DNA from: Acidobacteriota bacterium
Lineage (GTDB): Bacteria; Acidobacteriota; Thermoanaerobaculia; Multivoradales; UBA5704
Length of the DNA: 10,197 nt
Direction of reading: 5' to 3'
Assembly: GCA_003223675.1 (NCBI GenBank)
Contig: QHVW01000479.1
Location: forward strand, 1-10,197
Shown: piece by piece, positions 1-4,574 of the stretch
Layout of the letters: each line of letters starts with the position of its first letter
How positions within the stretch are numbered: position 1 is the stretch's first letter
The notes under the pieces: generated by a model
The model's database searches: none
Told to the model about the DNA's origin: nothing
What the model saw: the letters and a program-made list of their open reading frames with translations, nothing else
Program-made: the position numbers and the translations under genes

Positions 1-1120
1 CTTCTGCTCCGCCATCTGTCCCTACTGCGACTTCGCGGTCCTGACCGGCGGGCCGGAGAAGCGGCGGCGGTTCGCCGATCATCTGACCTCCGAGATCTCC
101 CTGTGGGCTCCGGACCGCTCGGCGTTCGAGGGGATCGACACGATCTACTTCGGCGGCGGCACACCCTCGGCGCTGGCTCCGGACGACGTCGCGCGCATCC
201 TCGGGGCGGTCCGCGAAAACCTTTCGGTCCGGGACGGCGCCTGGATCTCCTTTGAGGCGAATCCGGAGGACGTCAATCCGGAGAGCGTCCGGGCCTGGCG
301 CGATCTCAACGTCCGGTTCCTGTCTCTCGGGATTCAATCCTTCGACGCGGACGCATTGAGGTTCCTGGGGCGGCGGCACGATCCCGAGGCGGCCCGGCGC
401 AGCGTGGAGACCGCCCGTGCGGCGGGATTCGATACGATCTCGATCGATCTGATCTATGGATTGCCGGGCCAGCCGTTCGAGATCTGGAGACGCACGCTGG
501 AGCAGGCCGTCGCCCTTCAGCCGGACCACATCTCCTGCTATCAGCTCACGTTTCACGAGGGGACGCCGTTCGGGTTCCGCCTCGCCCGTGGCAAGATGAG
601 CGAATTGCAGGAGGAGGAGCAGGCGGAGATCTTCCTCTTTACCCACGAATTTCTACGGGATCTTGGGCTTCCGGCCTACGAGGTCTCGAATTTCGCCCGA
701 TCGCCCGAGCACCGCTCGCGCCACAATCAGAAATACTGGCATCACGTTCCCTATCTGGGCCTCGGACCCTCGGCTCATTCCTTCTCCGGCACCCACCGCT
801 GGTGGAACGAGCGCAAGCTCGGGCCTTACGAGAAGAGGATCGAGAACGGCGAGCGGCCGATCGCGGGAAGCGAGAAGCTGACGAGAGAGGATCTCGCTCT
901 CGAAGCGCTGATGCTGGGGCTGCGAACCGCGGACGGGATCGATCTCGATCGTTTCCGGGAACGGTATGGAATCGATCTACTGAGATGGAACGAGCCGCTC
1001 GTCGAGCGGCTCGTTCAGGAAGGTCTCCTCCGGGTGGAAGGAAACCGTTTGATTCCGACCCTGGCGGGCCTCGCCGTCACGGACTCTCTCGCCCGCGACT
1101 TCGAGACCGGCGCGGAATGA
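1..1120 (+). CDS. hemW: HemW-type radical SAM heme chaperone (5' partial)
   Basis: Reading frame open from base 2 to the TGA at 1118-1120, giving 372 residues. The gene starts before the window; by comparison with E. coli HemW (about 378 residues) only some 15-20 residues are missing. The fragment opens with the radical SAM cluster motif CSAICPYCDF (Cys at fragment residues 2, 6 and 9), which binds a 4Fe-4S cluster and S-adenosylmethionine. The residue after the third Cys is Asp then Phe. True HemN coproporphyrinogen oxidases have a fourth Cys there (CxxxCxxCxC), so this is HemW, which is known to bind heme and pass it to respiratory proteins. Other family blocks are YFGGGTPS, GIQSF, DLIYGLPGQ, YEVSNFA, HNQKYW and GLGPSAHSF, followed by the C-terminal HemN-like domain. 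Cytoplasmic or membrane-associated. Public databases often misname such genes hemN. The TTG at 356 is an internal Leu codon, not a start. Confidence 0.95.
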   Translation, partial: FCSAICPYCDFAVLTGGPEKRRRFADHLTSEISLWAPDRSAFEGIDTIYFGGGTPSALAPDDVARILGAVRENLSVRDGAWISFEANPEDVNPESVRAWRDLNVRFLSLGIQSFDADALRFLGRRHDPEAARRSVETARAAGFDTISIDLIYGLPGQPFEIWRRTLEQAVALQPDHISCYQLTFHEGTPFGFRLARGKMSELQEEEQAEIFLFTHEFLRDLGLPAYEVSNFARSPEHRSRHNQKYWHHVPYLGLGPSAHSFSGTHRWWNERKLGPYEKRIENGERPIAGSEKLTREDLALEALMLGLRTADGIDLDRFRERYGIDLLRWNEPLVERLVQEGLLRVEGNRLIPTLAGLAVTDSLARDFETGAE

Positions 1121-1132
1121 AGCTACTTCCGC
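1112..1132. terminator. Inverted repeat spanning two convergent stop codons, possible bidirectional terminator
   Basis: GCGGAA at 1112-1117 is repeated in inverted form as TTCCGC at 1127-1132. The 9-nt loop holds the hemW TGA (1118-1120) and the DUF1579 stop (CTA at 1123-1125, TAG on the minus strand). A smaller alternative pairing, GAAG/CTTC, lies inside it. There is no T-run on either side, so it is not a classical intrinsic terminator. A bidirectional hairpin end point is an inference. Confidence 0.3.
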
Positions 1133-1722
1133 TTCGCCACGATCTCCATCATCTTCATCTCTTTGCCGTCCGGTCCCTGCCCGTACATCTCGTTCTTGAA
1201 GCTGTTGTCGTCCGTCCAGGTGATGACCGACTTCATCGAGGACTTCTTGCCGGACATCGGGTCCCAGACGTCGCCGTTGTACGTGCAGACCTTGACGGCG
1301 GCGTCGCAGGTCCCGGTCTGGTGCATGATGCCGGTCCCCATGTTGTCCACCCAGGAGCTGACGTACTGCTTGCCGATGTTGTCGTAACCGTCGGTCCCAC
1401 GCCCTTCGAAAGGCATGCCCATCATGTTGCCCTTCCAGGTGTGCTCGACGTAGCGGCCGCCGAACAGGACCTCCCCGTGCATGGTGCCCGTGGACTCCAT
1501 GGGCGGCTGGCCCGGGGCCATCCACGCCTTGTTCGTGAAGGTCCAGTCGCCGGCCAGGCGGGCCAGCTTCTTCTGCTGCTCGCCCGGGGCCATGGCCTTC
1601 ATCATGGCCTCCATCTCGGCATTGCTCATTCCAGGAGCATCCTTCGGCTTGTCCTGAGCGAGGGCGGGCAGCGCCGCGAGGGCGAACAGGGACAGCGCGA
1701 CAACGAGAGACCGTGCCTTCAT
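1123..1722 (-). CDS. Exported DUF1579 family protein
   Basis: 199 residues. The start is the ATG at 1722-1720, because a perfect Shine-Dalgarno AAAGGAGG sits 7 nt upstream and a signal peptide begins there; the frame remains open further upstream (to 1767) without a better start. Residues 1-22 form a signal peptide: MKAR, a hydrophobic core, then a probable cleavage after ALA before Gln23. The mature protein has a Met-rich stretch (about 32-44), then the DUF1579 domain from about 50 to 199: LAGDW, PGQPPMESTG, LFGGRYVEH, MGMPFEGRGTDGYDN, YVSSWVDNMGTG and a C-terminal KMMEIVAKRK. The family is a small beta-rich fold of unknown function, common in exported proteins of environmental bacteria. Twenty of 199 residues are Met, and Cys139 and Cys146 could form a disulfide once exported. 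Transcribed toward hemW with no shared operon. The family call is firm; the function is unknown. Confidence 0.88.
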   Translation of the reverse strand: MKARSLVVALSLFALAALPALAQDKPKDAPGMSNAEMEAMMKAMAPGEQQKKLARLAGDWTFTNKAWMAPGQPPMESTGTMHGEVLFGGRYVEHTWKGNMMGMPFEGRGTDGYDNIGKQYVSSWVDNMGTGIMHQTGTCDAAVKVCTYNGDVWDPMSGKKSSMKSVITWTDDNSFKNEMYGQGPDGKEMKMMEIVAKRK

Positions 1723-1729
1723 GATGTTT

Positions 1730-1737
1730 CCTCCTTT
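1730..1737 (-). promoter_or_regulatory. Strong ribosome binding site that fixes the DUF1579 start
   Basis: On the minus strand this reads AAAGGAGG, a near-perfect anti-16S match, 7 nt before the ATG at 1722. It decides between this start and the possible longer frame reaching 1767. Confidence 0.85.
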
Positions 1738-1810
1738 GAAATCCTTGACGTGGATGGACGAAAACAACGGAACGGGAGACGCTGGAACCGGACCGGAGAT
1801 CCGCTTCCCC

Positions 1811-1839
1811 TTGAATTACGCTTCGTTACTGCATAGAAT
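1811..1839 (+). promoter_or_regulatory. Sigma70-type promoter reading toward parE
   Basis: -35 TTGAAT (1811-1816, 4 of 6), a 17-nt spacer, and -10 TAGAAT (1834-1839, 5 of 6). Transcription would start near 1846, leaving about 130 nt of leader before the parE ATG. A second, weaker -10-like TATCAT at 1925-1930 lacks a -35 box. The same TAGAAT -10 recurs in the promoter at 3880-3907. Confidence 0.5.
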
Positions 1840-1863
1840 AGCATCTTGGGCCGGTCGCGTCAA
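1835..1863 (-). promoter_or_regulatory. Sigma70-type promoter reading toward the DUF1579 gene
   Basis: On the minus strand: -35 TTGACG (CGTCAA at 1858-1863, 5 of 6 consensus bases), a 17-nt spacer, and -10 TATTCT (AGAATA at 1835-1840, 4 of 6). Transcription would start near 1828 and leave a leader of about 105 nt before the DUF1579 ATG. Its -10 box overlaps that of the opposite promoter. Predicted from sequence only. Confidence 0.5.
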
Positions 1864-1879
1864 CTAGGAACCTGCGGCT

Positions 1880-1899
1880 TTCCGGACCGATTTCCGGAA
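1880..1899 (+). promoter_or_regulatory. Small hairpin in the parE leader
   Basis: TTCCGG at 1880-1885 can pair with CCGGAA at 1894-1899 across an 8-nt loop. It lies in the predicted 5' leader of parE. No T-run follows, so it is not an obvious attenuator. Its role is unknown. Confidence 0.25.
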
Positions 1900-1959
1900 T
1901 CAAGCCCCGGGAGCCCCACTCCTGTATCATGGGCCGCCCTGAGCGACCGACACCGAGTC

Positions 1960-1972
1960 TTCGTCTGACGAA
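1960..1972 (+). promoter_or_regulatory. Perfect 13-bp palindrome just before the parE start codon
   Basis: TTCGTC, one central T, then GACGAA, ending 3 nt before the parE ATG. It occupies the place where a Shine-Dalgarno would be, and parE has no recognisable one. As DNA it could be an operator; as RNA it could form a 5-bp stem with a 3-nt loop at the initiation site. Both roles are inference. Confidence 0.3.
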
Positions 1973-1975
1973 TCT

Positions 1976-3883
1976 ATGGCTTACGACGCTTCTTCCATCG
2001 AAGTCCTGACCGGGCTGGAGCCGGTGCGCAAGCGCCCCGGCATGTACACGTTCACGGACCGGCCCGACCACCTCGCGCAGGAGGTCATCGACAACGCCGC
2101 CGACGAGGCGATCGCCGGCTACTGCACGGAGATCGTGGTCACCCTCCACGCGGACGGCTCGGTCTCCGTGTCCGACAACGGCCGCGGCATGCCGGTCGAC
2201 CTCCACAAGGGGGAGAAGATCCCGGGGGTCGAGGTGATCCTCACCCGCCTGCACTCGGGCGCCAAGTTCTCCGACAAGAGCTACCGCTTCTCCGGCGGTC
2301 TCCACGGCGTCGGCGTCTCGGTGGTGAACGCCCTCTCCTCCCGGCTGGAGGTGTGGGTGAAGCGCGAGGGCAAGGAGCACCACATGGCCTTCGCCGATGG
2401 GCAGAAGACCTCGAATCTCAAGGTCGTGGGCACCGTCGGCCAGCGCAACACCGGCACCACCGTCCGCTTCTGGCCGGACCCCAAGTTCTTCGATTCGCCC
2501 AAATTCAGCATCCCGAAGCTCAAGCACGGCCTGCGCGCCAAGGCGGTGCTCTGCCCGGGCCTCCACATCCGCTTCGTCCACGAGGAGGCGCCGGAGGACA
2601 ACGAGGACTGGTACTACGAGGACGGCCTCAAGGACTACCTCACCGACGAGCTCGCGGGGTGCCAGACGGTGCCCGACGAGCCGTTCATCGGCCACTTCCG
2701 CGGCCAGGACGAGGAGGTCGACTGGGCCGTCTGCTGGCTGGGCGAGGAGGAGGAGACGTCGGACGTGGTGGGGGAGAGCTACGTCAACCTCATCCCCACC
2801 ACCCAGGGAGGGACGCACGTCAACGGCTTCCGCTCCGGCTTGACTGATGCCATCCGTGAGCTCTGTGAGTTCCGCGACCTGCTGCCGCGCGGCGTCAAGC
2901 TGGCGCCGGAGGACGTCTGGTCCCGCTGCTGCCACGTGCTCTCGGTGCGCATGAAGGACCCGCAGTTCACGGGCCAGACCAAGGAGCGGCTCTCCTCGCG
3001 CGAGGCGGCCGTGTTCATATCCGGCGTGGCCAAGGACGCCCTCGCCCTCTGGCTCAACCAGCACACGGCCGACGCCGAGCGGATCGCCCGCCTCGCGATA
3101 GACAGCGCCCAGTCGCGCCTGCGCTCGGGCAAGCAGGTGAAGCGGAAGACGGTCACCTCCGGCCCGGCCCTCCCCGGCAAGCTCGCCGACTGCACGAGCC
3201 AGGATCTCGGCCTGACCGAGCTCTTTCTGGTGGAAGGGGACTCGGCGGGCGGCTCGGCCAAGCAGGCGCGCAGCAAGGAGTTCCAGGCCATCCTCCCCCT
3301 GCGCGGCAAGATCCTCAACACCTGGGAGGTCGACCCCGCCGAGGTGCTCAGCTCGCAGGAGGTGCACGACATCGCCGTGGCCCTCGGGGTCGACCCCGGC
3401 ACGGACAAGCGCGACGGCCTGCGCTACGGCAAGGTCTGCATCCTCGCCGACGCCGACTCGGACGGCGCCCACATCGCGACCCTCCTCTGCGCTCTCTTCC
3501 TTCGCCACTTCCGCGGCCTGGTCGAGGACGGCCGCGTCTACGTGGCGATGCCCCCGCTCTACCGCATCGACCTCGGCAAGGAGGTCTACTACGCGCTGGA
3601 CGAGCGGGAGAAGAAAGGGATCCTCGACCGCATCGAGGCCGAGGGCAAGCGGGGCAAGCCCAACGTGCAGCGCTTCAAGGGTCTGGGCGAGATGAACCCC
3701 CTCCAGCTCCGCGAGACCACCATGGCCCCCGAGACCCGCCGCCTCGTCCAGCTCGTCCTCGCGAGCGACGACGGCGAGGAGGACGCCACCAAGGTGATCG
3801 ACAAGCTCCTCGCCAAGAACCGCGCCGGCGACCGCAAGGACTGGCTGATGAAGGAAGGGAACCGGGCGGAGGTGGAGGTTTGA
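1976..3883 (+). CDS. parE: DNA topoisomerase IV subunit B (ParE)
   Basis: 635 residues, complete, against 630 for E. coli ParE, to which it is very similar along its whole length. It is the ATPase and metal-binding subunit of topoisomerase IV, which works with ParC to unlink daughter chromosomes. GHKL ATPase domain at residues 1-215: EVIDNAADEA with Glu36 and Asn40, DNGRGMP (67-73) and GGLHGVGVSVVNAL (107-120). Transducer domain about 215-395, with the QTK loop at 334-336. TOPRIM domain about 410-635: EGDSAGG (420-426), DADSDG (492-497) and FKGLGEMN (568-575). The opening IEVLTGLEPVRKRPGMYT matches ParE, and the long TOPRIM insertion found in many gammaproteobacterial GyrB proteins is absent, so it is not GyrB. 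The ATG at 1976 fits the ParE N-terminus, but no Shine-Dalgarno precedes it. parC would be expected directly downstream but is about 690 nt away, behind a toxin-antitoxin-like cassette. Confidence 0.96.
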   Translation: MAYDASSIEVLTGLEPVRKRPGMYTFTDRPDHLAQEVIDNAADEAIAGYCTEIVVTLHADGSVSVSDNGRGMPVDLHKGEKIPGVEVILTRLHSGAKFSDKSYRFSGGLHGVGVSVVNALSSRLEVWVKREGKEHHMAFADGQKTSNLKVVGTVGQRNTGTTVRFWPDPKFFDSPKFSIPKLKHGLRAKAVLCPGLHIRFVHEEAPEDNEDWYYEDGLKDYLTDELAGCQTVPDEPFIGHFRGQDEEVDWAVCWLGEEEETSDVVGESYVNLIPTTQGGTHVNGFRSGLTDAIRELCEFRDLLPRGVKLAPEDVWSRCCHVLSVRMKDPQFTGQTKERLSSREAAVFISGVAKDALALWLNQHTADAERIARLAIDSAQSRLRSGKQVKRKTVTSGPALPGKLADCTSQDLGLTELFLVEGDSAGGSAKQARSKEFQAILPLRGKILNTWEVDPAEVLSSQEVHDIAVALGVDPGTDKRDGLRYGKVCILADADSDGAHIATLLCALFLRHFRGLVEDGRVYVAMPPLYRIDLGKEVYYALDEREKKGILDRIEAEGKRGKPNVQRFKGLGEMNPLQLRETTMAPETRRLVQLVLASDDGEEDATKVIDKLLAKNRAGDRKDWLMKEGNRAEVEV

Positions 3884-3907
3884 ACGCTCCTCTAACAGTG
3901 GTAGAAT
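3880..3907 (+). promoter_or_regulatory. Promoter of the toxin-antitoxin-like cassette, overlapping the parE stop
   Basis: -35 TTGAAC (3880-3885), a 16-nt spacer, and -10 TAGAAT (3902-3907, 5 of 6). The -35 box overlaps the parE TGA (3881-3883). The predicted start near 3914 is about 20 nt before the first cassette gene. The palindrome AGAATTCT (3903-3910) overlaps the -10 and could be a site for autorepression, as is common in toxin-antitoxin operons. That role is inferred. Confidence 0.5.
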
Positions 3908-3932
3908 TCTCTGGACGCGAGAGGAAAGAGCC

Positions 3933-4157
3933 ATGAAACGCAACGCCGTCCCACTTCCCCGAGATGAGCACCCTTTCGATGCGGCCATGAGAGAGGCCGA
4001 GGAATTTGCACACCAGGTTCTCGAAGAACGTGAACGAAACGCCCAGATCCCTTGGGAAGAGGACCCATTCTTCAAGGACGTCGCGGTCTACGACGGCCCA
4101 GTGCCTCCAGACCTCTCCGAGAGGCATGACGATTACCTTTACGGAGATGATGATTGA
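3933..4157 (+). CDS. Small acidic protein, putative antitoxin of a PIN-domain pair
   Basis: 74 residues, starting at ATG 3933 with a purine-rich ribosome site (AGAGGA at 3920-3925) about 7 nt upstream. I do not recognise its family. It is highly charged: a predicted helix at about residues 14-36 (DAAMREAEEFAHQVLEERER), a middle segment IPWEEDPFF (39-47), and a strongly acidic tail ending in DDYLYGDDD. No ribbon-helix-helix, AbrB or Phd-like DNA-binding start is visible. The antitoxin role rests on context: it is small, acidic, immediately precedes a PIN-domain reading frame, and its stop TGA (4155-4157) overlaps the likely toxin start TTG (4154-4156). If right, it would bind and neutralise the PIN ribonuclease through its C-terminal half. 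Its GC content is below that of parE and parC on each side, which suggests the pair was acquired as a unit. Confidence 0.6.
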   Translation: MKRNAVPLPRDEHPFDAAMREAEEFAHQVLEERERNAQIPWEEDPFFKDVAVYDGPVPPDLSERHDDYLYGDDD

Positions 4158-4563
4158 TCTTTATTGATACTGGAGCCTTGTCGCCCGCCATGTACGAGGC
4201 GATCAGTACTTTAAAATCGCCGCCAAGGTCTGGAATCAGATTCTCCAAAACAAAACGCGCTGCTTTACCAGCAACTTCGTGCTCGATGAAACGGCGACGC
4301 TGATCGCGAGAAAAGCGGGGTACAAATTCTCGGCCCAGGTGATGAAATCCTTATACTCTTCACCTCGTCTGGAAATCCTGCGCCCGACTCCGGAGATCGA
4401 GCTCAAGGCCGTGGATCTCTTCGGGAAGTATGCGGACCAGGAGGTGAGCTTTACGGATTGCACCTCTTTCGCTCTGATGCACGCCCATCGCTTGACTCAG
4501 GTTTTCTGTTTCGATCGTCATTTCGACGACCCAGGATTTAGTCGGATTCCGCTCGCCCGATAG
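4154..4563 (+). pseudogene. PIN-domain ribonuclease toxin (VapC-like), one-base frameshift near the N-terminus
   Basis: Two frames together encode one PIN domain of about 136 residues, the normal VapC size. The first frame, from TTG 4154, reads (M)IFIDTGA, the classical PIN start with its first catalytic Asp (codon 4166-4168). The second, in frame with the stop at 4561-4563, continues LVARHVRGDQY and then FVLDETATLIARKAGY, SFTDCTSFALM and FCFDRHFDDPGF. These carry the remaining acidic residues (Glu at 4288, Asp at 4456, Asp at 4513). Joining them needs one extra base around 4174-4180. The second frame alone has no early start; its first candidate is GTG at 4279, which would omit the first catalytic Asp. 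No slippery heptamer is visible, so a deletion or assembly error is likelier than programmed frameshifting. VapC-type toxins are Mg-dependent RNases. As written, the product is probably inactive. Confidence 0.75.
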
Positions 4564-4574
4564 ATTAAAATACC

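Noticed and set aside
802..1836. A 344-codon plus-strand frame running across the hemW end and DUF1579
   Set aside because: It overlaps two supported genes and its sequence is low-complexity Arg/Ala/Gly/His-rich.
1826..4075. A 749-codon open frame on the minus strand opposite parE, and shorter ones inside parE in other frames
   Set aside because: It lies antisense to a clearly conserved parE, and its protein is an Ala/Arg/Leu/Val-rich, repeat-like composition typical of GC-rich shadow frames.
4160..4182. Programmed -1 frameshift in the PIN gene
   Set aside because: The overlap has no XXXYYYZ slippery heptamer and no clear downstream stem or pseudoknot, so mutation or assembly error is simpler.
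3884..4574. Insertion sequence or transposon carrying the cassette
   Set aside because: No transposase, and I found no terminal inverted repeats or target-site duplication at the cassette edges.
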